Positions 11,315-20,211 of a stretch of DNA of 64,000 nt are shown in pieces. Origin of the DNA: Ewingella americana (GTDB taxonomy: Bacteria > Pseudomonadota > Gammaproteobacteria > Enterobacterales > Enterobacteriaceae); the NCBI RefSeq assembly GCF_006438725.1, contig NZ_RCZD01000002.1, positions 63,294 to 127,293 on the forward strand, written 5' to 3'. Both the position numbers and the translations under genes were made by a program. The notes below the pieces were generated by a model. That model was not told the DNA's origin. It made no database searches and was given only the letters and a program-made list of their open reading frames with translations. How positions within the stretch are numbered: the first letter of the stretch is position 1; each line of letters begins with the position of its first letter.

Positions 11315-12469
11315 ATGAAAAGCGCCCTTTCTCCTTTATCTAAGTTACCTGACGTTGGCACCACCATTTTCACTGTAATTGGCCAACTGAGCGCCGAGCA
11401 CAATGCACTGAATTTATCGCAGGGCGCACCGAATTTCTCCTGTCAGCCGTCGCTTATCGACAGCGTGACCAAAGCCATGCGCGAAGGTCATAACCAATAT
11501 GCACCGATGAGCGGTGTAGCCGCGTTACGCCATGCGCTTTCAGCCAAAGTGGAAGCATTGTACGGTTGCCATTACGACACAGACAGCGAAGTCACGGTGA
11601 TGGCCAGTGCCAGCGAAGGGTTATATTCCGCCATCAGCGCGTTGGTGCACCCAGGCGATGAGGTCATTTACTTTGAACCGTCGTTCGACAGCTACGCGCC
11701 GATTGTGCGTTTGCAGGGGGCAAAACCGGTAGCCATCGGCCTGTCTTTGGACGACTTCAGCATCGACTGGGATCAGGTTGCCAGCGCCATCAACCGCCGC
11801 ACGCGGATGATCATCATCAACAGCCCGCACAACCCGACCGGCGCGATCTTTAATGACTTCGACATCGAGCGGCTGATCGCACTGACCGAAAACACTGACA
11901 TTATTATTTTGTCCGATGAAGTCTATGAACACGTGGTCTTTGACGGCGAACGCCACGAAAGCATGGCCTGCCATCCGCAACTGGCCGAGCGCAGCGTGAT
12001 TGTTTCATCCTTCGGCAAAACCTATCACGTCACCGGCTGGCGCGTCGGTTATTGCCTGGCACCGGCAGAACTGATGGGCGAGATCCGTAAAGTGCATCAG
12101 TTTATGATGTTCTCCGCTGACACGCCGATGCAGGTCGCATTCGCCGACGCGATGGCTGACCCGCAGAGTTATCTCGGCCTGGCCGATTTCTATCAGCAAA
12201 AACGTGATTTGCTGGCCGATGCCCTGAGCGAATCCCGCTTTGAATTACTGCCGAGCCGTGGCAGTTTCTTTATGCTGGCCCGCTTCAGCCACTTTAGCTC
12301 GCTGACCGATGACGAGTTCGTTCTAAGTTTGATCCGCGATCACCAGATCGCCACCATCCCGCTGTCGGCGTTTTATAGCCATAACAAGCCGACCGGGCTT
12401 ATCCGCCTGAGCTTTGCCAAAGACGATGACACATTGTATGAAGGCGCACGCCGCCTGTGCCGCGTCTGA
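11315..12469 (+). CDS. PLP-dependent aminotransferase, methionine aminotransferase (YbdL) type
   Basis: This is a fold-type I class I/II aminotransferase of 384 residues. KLPDVGTTIFTVIGQLS and NLSQGAPNF at the N terminus, NQYAPMSGVAALR near 60, NSPHNPTGAIF near 169, and the PLP lysine in SSFGKTYHVTGWRVGY (Lys235) match E. coli YbdL. YbdL prefers methionine, histidine and phenylalanine. The ATG at 11315 follows TTGGAG at 11303-11308. The next gene is 33 nt downstream, so the two are probably cotranscribed. Substrate preference here is inferred. Confidence 0.82.
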   Translation: MKSALSPLSKLPDVGTTIFTVIGQLSAEHNALNLSQGAPNFSCQPSLIDSVTKAMREGHNQYAPMSGVAALRHALSAKVEALYGCHYDTDSEVTVMASASEGLYSAISALVHPGDEVIYFEPSFDSYAPIVRLQGAKPVAIGLSLDDFSIDWDQVASAINRRTRMIIINSPHNPTGAIFNDFDIERLIALTENTDIIILSDEVYEHVVFDGERHESMACHPQLAERSVIVSSFGKTYHVTGWRVGYCLAPAELMGEIRKVHQFMMFSADTPMQVAFADAMADPQSYLGLADFYQQKRDLLADALSESRFELLPSRGSFFMLARFSHFSSLTDDEFVLSLIRDHQIATIPLSAFYSHNKPTGLIRLSFAKDDDTLYEGARRLCRV

Positions 12470-12502
12470 AGGTCTTTCTTAATACCCTCCGGGAGAAGTG
12501 AA

Positions 12503-13282
12503 ATGAAAAAATTAAATATCGCGCTGTTATTAGGTTGTGCTGTGGCTTCATTTTCTGCGCTGGCCGATGGTTCCACGCTCAAATTTGGTCTGGAAGCCCA
12601 ATATCCGCCGTTCGAATCCAAAAGTGCCACTGGCGAGTTGCAGGGCTTCGACATTGATGTCGGTAATGCCGTGTGCGCTGCCGCCAAACTCAAATGTGAA
12701 TGGTTCGACACCGCTTTTGACGGACTGATCCCTGCTTTACAGGCGCGTAAATTTGACGCCATCAACTCAGCGATGAATGTCACCGAAAAACGCCGCCAGG
12801 CGATTGATTTCACCAGTGTGATTTACCGCGTACCCAGCAAGCTCATCGCGAAAAAAGAGTCCCAACTGCTGCCCACCGTTGAATCTCTGAAAGGCAAACA
12901 CATCGGCGTGTTGCAAGGCTCGATCCAGGAGAGTTACGCGCAGGCACATTGGGCGCCAAAAGGCGTGGATGTCGTCTCTTACCAGGATCAGAATCAGGTT
13001 TATCTGGATCTCTCTTCCGGTCGTCTTGACGGCACGCTGGTACTGGCACCGGCTGGCCAGACAGGCTTCCTCGACCGTCCAGACGGCAAGGATTACGCCT
13101 TCGCTGGCGATGCAGTGCGTGATGATAAAATCCTCGGCAGCGGCATTGCGTTCGGCCTGCGTAAAGGCGATACCGCCACCAAAGAGAAGCTTGATGTCGC
13201 CATCGCTAAAATCAAACAAGACGGCGTTGTTAAAGAGCTGTCGAAGAAATATTTCGGCGATATTGATGTCACGGTGAAGTAA
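12503..13282 (+). CDS. Periplasmic amino-acid-binding protein (HisJ/ArgT type), orphan
   Basis: The 259-residue protein has a signal peptide ending in FSALA-D at about residue 22. The mature domain is of SBP family 3: LKFGLEAQYPPFESKSATGE, LQGFDIDVGNAVC, FDGLIPALQARKFDAI and AMNVTEKRRQAIDF are typical of lysine/arginine/ornithine/histidine-binding proteins. No permease or ATPase gene follows; a strong terminator lies 22 bp after the stop. It must therefore use transport components encoded elsewhere or act as a sensor ligand. Preceded by GGGAGAAG before the ATG. Confidence 0.88.
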   Translation: MKKLNIALLLGCAVASFSALADGSTLKFGLEAQYPPFESKSATGELQGFDIDVGNAVCAAAKLKCEWFDTAFDGLIPALQARKFDAINSAMNVTEKRRQAIDFTSVIYRVPSKLIAKKESQLLPTVESLKGKHIGVLQGSIQESYAQAHWAPKGVDVVSYQDQNQVYLDLSSGRLDGTLVLAPAGQTGFLDRPDGKDYAFAGDAVRDDKILGSGIAFGLRKGDTATKEKLDVAIAKIKQDGVVKELSKKYFGDIDVTVK

Positions 13283-13303
13283 ATCTCGTCACCGGTTCAA
13301 CAA

Positions 13304-13335
13304 CAGGGGTTTCACATGTGAACCCCTGCTTTTTC
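13304..13335 (+). terminator. Rho-independent terminator after the binding-protein gene
   Basis: CAGGGGTT (13304-13311) pairs with AACCCCTG (13321-13328), and the inner CACATGTG is itself self-complementary. A CTTTTTC tract follows. This closes the aminotransferase/binding-protein transcript. Confidence 0.85.
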
Positions 13336-13465
13336 AATAACTCATACCAACAAAGCATAAACCGCTCCGATCACAACTCGCGTAGACGCCTATACTTATT
13401 CCCCATGACCCAGGTGCCCATCCTACGATGGCCGCCTTAAGACCCGCGTCAATGAAGGAGTTTGT

Positions 13466-14509
13466 ATGTCACAGAGTCAATCCGTAAACCGTCGCATTGT
13501 ACTGGCTTCACGGCCGCACGGTGCACCGACCGCAGACAACTTCCGTCTGGAAAAACAGGATATCCCCACTGCTCAGGCGGGCCAGCTGGTGCTGCGCACG
13601 TTATTTCTCTCCCTCGACCCGTACATGCGCGGGCGAATGAGCGATGCCCCCTCCTATGCCGCTCCGGTGCAAATCGGCGAAGTAATGACCGGCGGTGCCG
13701 TGTCGCAGGTGGTGAGTTCGAACAGTCCTGAATTCAAACCTGGCGACCGGGTGGTGGGCAGCACCGGCTGGCAGGACTACGCCGTGGCCGATGCTAAAGC
13801 GGTAAAAAAACTGGAAGGTGCCGCGCTGAAACACCCTTCCCTCGCGCTGGGCGTGCTGGGAATGCCTGGCTTCACGGCATTTATGGGGCTGCTGGATATC
13901 GGCCAGCCGCAGGCAGGTGAAACCGTGGTGGTAGCCGCCGCGACAGGGCCGGTCGGATCACTGGTCGGCCAAATTGCTAAAATCAAAGGCTGTAAAGTGA
14001 TTGGCATCGCCGGTGGTGCGGAGAAATGCCATTACGCCGTCGAACATTTTGGGTTTGACCAATGTCTGGATCACCGCGCAGCCGACCTGGATAAGCGTCT
14101 GAAAGAAGCTTGCCCTGACGGTATCGACGTCTATTTTGAAAATGTCGGCGGTGCCGTGTTCGATGCCGTCTTGCCGCTGCTCAATACCAAAGCGCGTATT
14201 CCGGTCTGCGGGCTGGTCTCGCAATATAACGCCACCGGTCTGCAAGAGGGACAAGATCGCCTCTCTCTGCTGGCCAGCACGATTTTGCGAAAACGACTGC
14301 GCATGCAGGGGTTCATCATTTTTGATGATTACGGCCACCGCTACCCTGAATTCGCCAAACAGATGAGCGAATGGTTTGAAGCCGGAAAAGTGAAGTTCCG
14401 TGAGGATATTGTGGACGGGCTGGAGAATGCGCCGCAGGCGTTTATTGGCCTGCTGGAAGGTAAAAACTTCGGCAAGTTAGTCGTAAAAGTCAGTCACGAA
14501 AATAATTGA
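13466..14509 (+). CDS. curA: NADPH-dependent curcumin/alkenal reductase
   Basis: This medium-chain zinc-independent reductase has 347 residues, close to E. coli CurA (YncB). The N-terminal SQSVNRRIVLASRPHG and SLDPYMRGRM, the coenzyme-binding AAATGPVGSLVGQIAK, and VYFENVGGAVFDAVLP are diagnostic of the CurA/leukotriene B4 12-hydroxydehydrogenase group. These enzymes reduce alpha,beta-unsaturated carbonyls. AAGGAG (13455-13460) precedes the ATG. The following DJ-1-type gene starts 44 nt after the stop, so co-expression in a reactive-carbonyl response is plausible. Confidence 0.92.
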   Translation: MSQSQSVNRRIVLASRPHGAPTADNFRLEKQDIPTAQAGQLVLRTLFLSLDPYMRGRMSDAPSYAAPVQIGEVMTGGAVSQVVSSNSPEFKPGDRVVGSTGWQDYAVADAKAVKKLEGAALKHPSLALGVLGMPGFTAFMGLLDIGQPQAGETVVVAAATGPVGSLVGQIAKIKGCKVIGIAGGAEKCHYAVEHFGFDQCLDHRAADLDKRLKEACPDGIDVYFENVGGAVFDAVLPLLNTKARIPVCGLVSQYNATGLQEGQDRLSLLASTILRKRLRMQGFIIFDDYGHRYPEFAKQMSEWFEAGKVKFREDIVDGLENAPQAFIGLLEGKNFGKLVVKVSHENN

Positions 14510-14553
14510 TCACACGTTGGCCAGGCCATGTAGCCTGGCACACAGGAGATAAC

Positions 14554-15255
14554 ATGAAATTACTGATTGTATTGACGTCGCACGATAAACTCGGCGATAC
14601 CGGCAAGAAAACGGGCTTTTGGCTGGAAGAATTTACGGCACCTTATTATCAGTTCCTGGATGCCGGCGCGGAGCTGACGCTGGCGTCACCGAAAGGTGGT
14701 CAACCTCCGCTGGATCCGAAAAGCGATGAGAAAGACGCCCAGACTGAAACCACCGATCGCTTCCGCCAGGATAAAAACGCGCAACATGCACTGGCCAATA
14801 CCGTCAAACTGGCCGAGGTGAAAGTGGCTGATTTTGATGCCGTGTTCTATCCGGGTGGCCACGGCCCGTTGTGGGATCTGGCAGAAGATGCCCATTCGCT
14901 TAAATTGATCGAAGATTTCTGGGCGGCCGGGAAGCCGGTAGCCGCCGTTTGCCACGCCCCCGGTGTACTGCGTGATGTGAAGCAGGCCGATGGCACGCCG
15001 CTGGTGAAAGGCAAACGTGTGACCGGTTTTAGCAACAGTGAAGAAGACGCCGTTGGTCTGACCGACATCGTGCCGTTCCTGGTAGAAGATGAGCTGAAAA
15101 AGAACGGCGGCGATTACAGTAAAGCCGCAGACTGGCGTCCTTACGTCATTACGGATGGCAAACTGATCACCGGCCAGAACCCGGCGTCATCCGCAAGCGT
15201 TGCGCAAGCCCTGCTCAAACTGCTCGGCGGCGGTGAGGTCAATAAACAAGCGTGA
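14554..15255 (+). CDS. DJ-1/PfpI superfamily type 1 glutamine amidotransferase-like protein
   Basis: The 233-residue protein has the nucleophile elbow AVCHAPGVL with Cys133, a preceding YPGGHGPLWDL (from 99), and Glu26 in GFWLEEFTAP. This is the Cys-Glu-His arrangement of the Hsp31/glyoxalase III branch of the DJ-1 superfamily. Such proteins detoxify methylglyoxal or act as holding chaperones; which applies here is not decided by sequence. The ATG at 14554 (MKLLIVLTSHD) follows CAGGAGAT; an upstream in-frame start overlapping curA adds a non-conserved leader. Confidence 0.85.
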   Translation: MKLLIVLTSHDKLGDTGKKTGFWLEEFTAPYYQFLDAGAELTLASPKGGQPPLDPKSDEKDAQTETTDRFRQDKNAQHALANTVKLAEVKVADFDAVFYPGGHGPLWDLAEDAHSLKLIEDFWAAGKPVAAVCHAPGVLRDVKQADGTPLVKGKRVTGFSNSEEDAVGLTDIVPFLVEDELKKNGGDYSKAADWRPYVITDGKLITGQNPASSASVAQALLKLLGGGEVNKQA

Positions 15256-15303
15256 ATTGAATTGATGTAAAAATAATAACCTTTAAACGAGGATTTTGAC
15301 GTT

Positions 15304-15786
15304 ATGGCATTCACTTTAATCAGTTCGGACCTGCGCGACGGCGAGAAAATGCCCGACACACAGGTGTTCAACGGCATGGGTTATAGCGGGGATAACCTCT
15401 CTCCGCATCTGGCCTGGAGCGGTGCGCCGGAAGGCACTAAAAGTTTTGCGATCACCTGCTATGACCCCGACGCGCCGACCGGCTCTGGCTGGTGGCACTG
15501 GGGTGTGGCAAATATTCCGGCAGACGTGACCGAATTGCCGCAAGGTGCAGGTTCCGGCAAACCGGGCCTGCCGGCGGGTGCGGTACAAACGCGCACTGAC
15601 TTCGGCAAAGCCGGTTACGGCGGCGCGGCACCGCCACAAGGCGAAAGACACCGTTATCAGTTCACGGTGTATGCGCTGGACGTCGACCAGCTAGAGGTAA
15701 ATGAAGAAGCCAGCGGAGCCTATCTTGGTTTCAATATCCACTTCCATTCGCTGGGTAAATCTTCCCTTACCGTGATATACAGCTGA
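15304..15786 (+). CDS. ybhB: YbhB/YbcL-type PEBP (Raf kinase inhibitor-like) protein
   Basis: The 160-residue phosphatidylethanolamine-binding-like protein has the conserved GDNLSPHLAWSGAPEGTKSF, CYDPDAPTGSGWWHW and GGAAPPQGERHRYQFTVYAL. In E. coli ybhB lies beside bioA and ybhC; here ybhC follows it and bioA has been separated by about 5 kb of additional genes. Biochemical function in bacteria is unknown. A strong terminator follows. Confidence 0.93.
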   Translation: MAFTLISSDLRDGEKMPDTQVFNGMGYSGDNLSPHLAWSGAPEGTKSFAITCYDPDAPTGSGWWHWGVANIPADVTELPQGAGSGKPGLPAGAVQTRTDFGKAGYGGAAPPQGERHRYQFTVYALDVDQLEVNEEASGAYLGFNIHFHSLGKSSLTVIYS

Positions 15787-15825
15787 TAGCTGTGGTATAA
15801 ATAGGGCAGAGAGTGAGAATGCAAC

Positions 15826-15858
15826 GCGGTGGTCAGTCTTGCTGATCGCCGCTTTTTT
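15826..15858 (+). terminator. Terminator between ybhB and ybhC
   Basis: An 11-bp stem, GCGGTGGTCAG (15826-15836) with CTGATCGCCGC (15842-15852) and two G-T pairs, is followed by six T residues. It ends the ybhB transcript 23 bp before the ybhC start. Confidence 0.85.
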
Positions 15859-15881
15859 CGTTTATTTAGGAGTCAGATCCA

Positions 15882-17198
15882 GTGAAACTTTCCACCCTGT
15901 CGCGCGCCTGCGCCATGTTGTCCGTCAGTCTGGTGTTGGCGGCCTGTAGCAGCAGCCACGAAGGCATGTCCAGTCAGGTCGCACCGGGCACCGCTGCGGA
16001 TCCCATCCTCAGCCCGGATGAAGCCGCACACTTTACCCCCAAAAATTATCTGGCCTTCGGCGGCCGTTCCCTGCAAGTTCAACAGCAGGGTTGGTTCCCT
16101 AAACTGGTCGAAACCGGTGATGTAAAAACTGACTTCGTGGTTGGCCCGCAAATGGGTACCGACGGCGCGGCATATACCAATATTCAGCAAGCACTGGAAG
16201 CGGCACTGCGCGTACGTAACCACGGCGAGCGCGTCTTTATTAAAATCCTGCCGGGCACCTACAACGGCACGGTTTACATTCCTTCCGGTGCACCGCCGAT
16301 CACCCTGTTCGGTACCGGTACTACCGCAGGCGACGTGGTGATCCAGCAAGGTCTGGAAGCGTCGGTCACTCCAGCCACTTACCGCGCGACGCTCAGCTCG
16401 AACGGTGAGTTCATTCCGGGCAACCGCGCCTGGTACATGTTCAATAACTGTGCCACACAGAAAGCCGAAACCATCGGTGTGGGCTGTACCGCAACCGTCT
16501 GGTCACAGAGCAGCGGTCTGCAAATTCAGAACATGACCATCAGCAATAGTCTGCTGGACACCGTTGACGCAGGCGATCATCCGGCTGTGGCATTGCGCAC
16601 CGACGGCGACAATATCCTGCTGGACAACGTGCACCTGATTGGTCGCCAAAACACGCTGATGCTCACCACGGCCAATGTAAAAAATCAGCAAGACAACAGC
16701 CGCTACAGCCGTGCCTATGTTCACAACAGCCGTATCGAAGGTGATGTGGATTACGTGTTCGGCCGTTCAAGTGCCGTGTTTGACCAGGTGGAATTCCACA
16801 CGGTCAGCAGCCGTGGGGTGAAACAGCCCTCAATCTTCGCCCCGAATACCCCGGCCAACGTGCCTTACGGTTTCCTGGTGACAAACAGTACATTGACCAC
16901 CGACCGAGGCTTCGAAGGCCAGGCTGTCAAAGCCCAACTGGGCCGCGCATGGGATGAAGGCGCAGAAAACGGCGGTTACATTGCCGGTACTACGCCAAAC
17001 AGCCAGTTAGTGATCCGCGACAGCCAGATCGACAGCGGTTACAACCAGCTGCACCCGTGGGGCGATGCCGCCTTCTCAGGCCGTGCCTTTACTGGCAATG
17101 TGCCAAAAGATGAGAAACAACAGCGCAATTTGAATGATGTGAACTTCAATCGCCTGTGGCAGTACAACAATATTATGACGCCTCCTGCGGCCAAATAA
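15882..17198 (+). CDS. ybhC: Outer-membrane lipoprotein YbhC, pectinesterase family acyl-CoA thioesterase
   Basis: The 438-residue protein has a type II signal peptide with lipobox VLAAC, giving lipid-modified Cys22. The body is a right-handed beta-helix of the pectin methylesterase family: DGAAYTNIQQALEAAL, IKILPGTYNGTVYIP, and the catalytic strand IEGDVDYVFGRSSAVFD with the conserved Asp. E. coli YbhC keeps this fold but lacks pectinesterase activity and has been described as an acyl-CoA thioesterase. Position next to ybhB is conserved. A bidirectional terminator separates it from the convergent chemoreceptor gene. Confidence 0.93.
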   Translation: MKLSTLSRACAMLSVSLVLAACSSSHEGMSSQVAPGTAADPILSPDEAAHFTPKNYLAFGGRSLQVQQQGWFPKLVETGDVKTDFVVGPQMGTDGAAYTNIQQALEAALRVRNHGERVFIKILPGTYNGTVYIPSGAPPITLFGTGTTAGDVVIQQGLEASVTPATYRATLSSNGEFIPGNRAWYMFNNCATQKAETIGVGCTATVWSQSSGLQIQNMTISNSLLDTVDAGDHPAVALRTDGDNILLDNVHLIGRQNTLMLTTANVKNQQDNSRYSRAYVHNSRIEGDVDYVFGRSSAVFDQVEFHTVSSRGVKQPSIFAPNTPANVPYGFLVTNSTLTTDRGFEGQAVKAQLGRAWDEGAENGGYIAGTTPNSQLVIRDSQIDSGYNQLHPWGDAAFSGRAFTGNVPKDEKQQRNLNDVNFNRLWQYNNIMTPPAAK

Positions 17199-17220
17199 GC
17201 CACAGCATGGACAGACAAAA

Positions 17221-17250
17221 GCCGCCGGATGTCACTCCGGCGGCTTTTTT
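17221..17250 (+). terminator. Terminator between ybhC and the chemoreceptor gene
   Basis: A perfect 9-bp stem, GCCGCCGGA (17221-17229) with TCCGGCGGC (17236-17244), is followed by TTTTTT. AAAA precedes the stem, so it can also serve the minus-strand transcript. Confidence 0.9.
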
Positions 17251-17269
17251 AATGCCCAAATTTTGGCGA

Positions 17270-18790
17270 TCAGGCGGGCTGAAGGTTTTCGTTGCCCAAC
17301 TGGAAAATAGCCACCGTCTCCTCCAGATTTATCGCCTGCAGATCAAGGGCGGCGGAGGCATTGGCAGACTGCTGAACCAGTGCCGAGTTCTGCTGTGTCA
17401 CTGTATCCATTTCGGCAACGGCCAGCGCTATCTGGCTGATGCCCCGGCTCTGCTCCTCTGAGGCCGACGCAATTTCATGAATGATGTCGGTGACATGCGA
17501 GACGGAATCGACAATTTCCTGCATGGTGTCACCGGCTTTACCCACCAGCGTAGAACCACTGTTCACTTTACTCACCGACAGACCAATCAGCGTTTCAATC
17601 TCTTTCGCCGCCTGCCCGCTGCGTTGGGCCAGATTGCGCACTTCACTGGCGACCACGGCAAAACCGCGCCCCAGCTCTCCGGCACGTGCGGCTTCCACGG
17701 CGGCATTGAGTGCCAGGATATTGGTCTGGAAAGCGATACTGTTGATCACTGTGGTAATTTCAGCGATCTGCTTCGAACTGTCAGCAATATCATTCATCAC
17801 GCCCACCACATCGTTCACCAGCTCGCCACCGCGGCTGGCGGTGGCGGCAGCCGAAGAGGCCAGTTGGCTGGCCTGACTGGCGTTATCGGCATTTTGTTTC
17901 ACCGTTGCAGTCAGTTGTTCCATGCTGGCGGCGGTCTGTCCCAGCGCCGAAGCCTGTTGTTCCGTTCGGGCGGAAAGATCAATGTTTCCGGCAGCAATCT
18001 CGCTGGAGGCGCGCGTAACCTGCAACACCCCCTGACGGATATCGCCGATGATCCCGCGCAGGTTCTGGTTCATCCCTTCCACCGCACGAGTCAGTTGGCC
18101 GACCTCATCACCACTGCGGCTGACAATATGCGCGGTCAAATCGCCGGCGGCAATGCGCTGGGCCACCTCGAGGGTATGGCGCAAAGGCAGGGTTATCTGG
18201 CGGGTCATGCGCCATGAGAGCAACGCGCCAATGATAATGGTGGCCGCAATGATCAACAGCATCTCTTTGATGGTCCGATGCACTTCATCCTGGGTATAGG
18301 CCATTTCGTGGTCGAGCAATTGGTCGGAAGCAGACGTCAGCGCCAGCCCGGCGGCGGCCAGATCGGCCTGGACCTGATCGGCTTGACTGCCTGCTGGCGG
18401 ATTCAGCGTATTCTGCCAGTTTTCGCGATATCGGCGGATATTCTCCGGCATAGCATCCACCTGGACCTGATCGATCGGCTGCCAGTCGTAGGTTGCCACC
18501 TGCGCCAGTTTGCCTTCCAGTTTGTCCAGCGCCAGACGGTTTTGTTCGACATATTTGACATCACGGTTGGCAAGGTATGAGAGACGGGTATATTTCGCCT
18601 CGCCCAGCAGATCGTTGACGCTTTTGAGCAGCGTGGCTTTTTCAGCCCGTTCGCTAATGCTGGTCAGATGGTAGATGCCTGAGGCGGCAATGGATGAACC
18701 GAGCAGCAGAACAAGCGTAAACCCTGCGGCAAGCTTGGTCGCAATGCTGGCGTTGTTGAAAACGCCGGTGATCCCTGAAGCTAAACTCAT
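17270..18790 (-). CDS. Methyl-accepting chemotaxis protein
   Basis: The 506-residue transmembrane chemoreceptor has TM1 at about residues 17-40, a periplasmic four-helix-type ligand domain, TM2 at about 180-198 ([14 protein letters not shown]), a HAMP domain and a cytoplasmic signalling rod. The signalling tip is [20 protein letters not shown] followed by [15 protein letters not shown]. The C terminus ([12 protein letters not shown]) lacks the NWETF-type pentapeptide, so it would rely on other receptors for CheR/CheB tethering. Ligand is not predictable. A sigma-28-type promoter lies upstream. In E. coli no receptor is found at this position. Confidence 0.93.
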   Translation of the reverse strand: MSLASGITGVFNNASIATKLAAGFTLVLLLGSSIAASGIYHLTSISERAEKATLLKSVNDLLGEAKYTRLSYLANRDVKYVEQNRLALDKLEGKLAQVATYDWQPIDQVQVDAMPENIRRYRENWQNTLNPPAGSQADQVQADLAAAGLALTSASDQLLDHEMAYTQDEVHRTIKEMLLIIAATIIIGALLSWRMTRQITLPLRHTLEVAQRIAAGDLTAHIVSRSGDEVGQLTRAVEGMNQNLRGIIGDIRQGVLQVTRASSEIAAGNIDLSARTEQQASALGQTAASMEQLTATVKQNADNASQASQLASSAAATASRGGELVNDVVGVMNDIADSSKQIAEITTVINSIAFQTNILALNAAVEAARAGELGRGFAVVASEVRNLAQRSGQAAKEIETLIGLSVSKVNSGSTLVGKAGDTMQEIVDSVSHVTDIIHEIASASEEQSRGISQIALAVAEMDTVTQQNSALVQQSANASAALDLQAINLEETVAIFQLGNENLQPA

Positions 18791-18871
18791 ACTGCTCTCC
18801 CTGTTTTATGAAATAAAACATAAGTAACGCATTTACTGCGGATGTGTAATTGGTTGGGGTAACGAGAAGAG

Positions 18872-18898
18872 TTATCGACAAGGTAGGCACAACATTTA
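18872..18898 (-). promoter_or_regulatory. Sigma-28 (FliA) promoter for the chemoreceptor gene
   Basis: On the minus strand TAAA (18895-18898), a 15-nt spacer and GTCGATAA (18872-18879) match the FliA consensus TAAA-N15-GCCGATAA with one mismatch. It lies about 80 bp before the start codon, which places the receptor in the late flagellar regulon. Confidence 0.75.
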
Positions 18899-18943
18899 GA
18901 GGGAGATGAATATATTTCTTATCAATGGCACGAACAGCCAAAG

Positions 18944-18976
18944 AAAAAAAAGCCCCGGCTGTAAAGGCCTGGGGCT
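18944..18976 (-). terminator. Terminator downstream of pgl
   Basis: Read on the minus strand, AGCCCC with GGGGCT plus an inner GGC/GCC forms a G+C-rich stem, followed by a run of seven T residues (A-run at 18944-18950 on the plus strand). Confidence 0.85.
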
Positions 18977-19027
18977 AATTTCGCTGTCCGCACAGCCTTT
19001 GGCTGGCAGGCTAAATCATTAGTAGTA

Positions 19028-20029
19028 TTAATTTTTCAGTTCGAGAATGGATACCCACATCGGACCTTTGCCCACCGGGTACGTCTTCAGGGTGGTCAGC
19101 GCGCCGCTGTTCTGATCAATCTTCGCCACTTCGATGGCATCCGATTTTTGACCAGCCGTGATCACAAAGCGCCCACGGTGATCAATATTAAAACCACGTG
19201 GCTGGGTTTGTGTGGCGTGATGCCCCACCAGCGTCAAGACGCTGCCATCTTCGGAGACAGTCAGCACAGAGATCAGGCTGGAACCGCGATCTGACGTGTA
19301 GAGATATTTGCCATCGGGTGTGATGTGAATATCTGCCGCCCAGCGTGTCTCTTTAAAATCAGACGGCATGATGTCCAGCGTCTGCACCATGCGGTATTGA
19401 CCGTTAGTGACATCCCGCTGGTACACATCAACGCTGCCGTTCAGCTCATTCACACAGTATGCAAAATGCTGATTCGGGTGGAAGGCCATATGACGCGGCC
19501 CTGCGCCTGCAGCGGTTTGCAGCGCGGGAATATGATGCGGCGTGGCTTCGCCTTGCAGGCTGAAGTCAAACAGACGGATACGATCTTCTTTCAGCGCCGG
19601 GATCATCAGTAACTGGTTGGTTGGGTCGATATTGGCAGAATGCGGCGCCTGAATATCTTCCAGCACGTGGATAGGTGCCAGCGCTTCGCCTTTTTCGTTA
19701 ATCGGATGGATGCTGACGTTGTTGAAGCTGTAGGAGGCTGAGAACAGGAAACGCCCCTGCAGATCAACGCCCACATGCGTAGGGCTACCCGGCAGCGGTG
19801 CCATCGCCGCCTGTTGCAGCGTGCCGTCGTGCGCGATGTTGTAGGTCACCACGCCAAACTCAGGACGCACGCCAACGTACAGGCGGTGCCCGTCCGGGTG
19901 GAGCACCATCGGCTGAACCTGGCCCGGAACGTCGACCGTTTGCAGCAGGCTCAGTTCACCTTCTTCGCCAAGATGAAAAGCGTGGATTTGCTGGCTCTCA
20001 GGGCTGGCAACGTAGACAACTTGCTTCAT
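19028..20029 (-). CDS. pgl: 6-phosphogluconolactonase
   Basis: Pgl hydrolyses 6-phosphogluconolactone to 6-phosphogluconate in the pentose phosphate pathway. The 333-residue protein is the YbhE-type seven-bladed beta-propeller: [18 protein letters not shown] at the start, [37 protein letters not shown] and [12 protein letters not shown]. The ATG at 20029 follows AAGGAG; a GTG directly before it is in frame but less likely. It is divergent from ybhA, as in E. coli. Confidence 0.95.
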   Translation of the reverse strand: MKQVVYVASPESQQIHAFHLGEEGELSLLQTVDVPGQVQPMVLHPDGHRLYVGVRPEFGVVTYNIAHDGTLQQAAMAPLPGSPTHVGVDLQGRFLFSASYSFNNVSIHPINEKGEALAPIHVLEDIQAPHSANIDPTNQLLMIPALKEDRIRLFDFSLQGEATPHHIPALQTAAGAGPRHMAFHPNQHFAYCVNELNGSVDVYQRDVTNGQYRMVQTLDIMPSDFKETRWAADIHITPDGKYLYTSDRGSSLISVLTVSEDGSVLTLVGHHATQTQPRGFNIDHRGRFVITAGQKSDAIEVAKIDQNSGALTTLKTYPVGKGPMWVSILELKN

Positions 20030-20211
20030 CACATCTCCTTATTAAGACTGAATGCGTCGTTATGTTTTTTTAAAGCATGATTAAGACTAGCACGATAACC
20101 CGAAATAAGCGGAAGCCGTTTACCCCTAGGTGCGAGGTTCTCTCGTCTTGGCTAAACGTGTAATATGGCGAGAATTTCTTCGATCTTACGACTCTCTAAC
20201 GGATTCTAACT

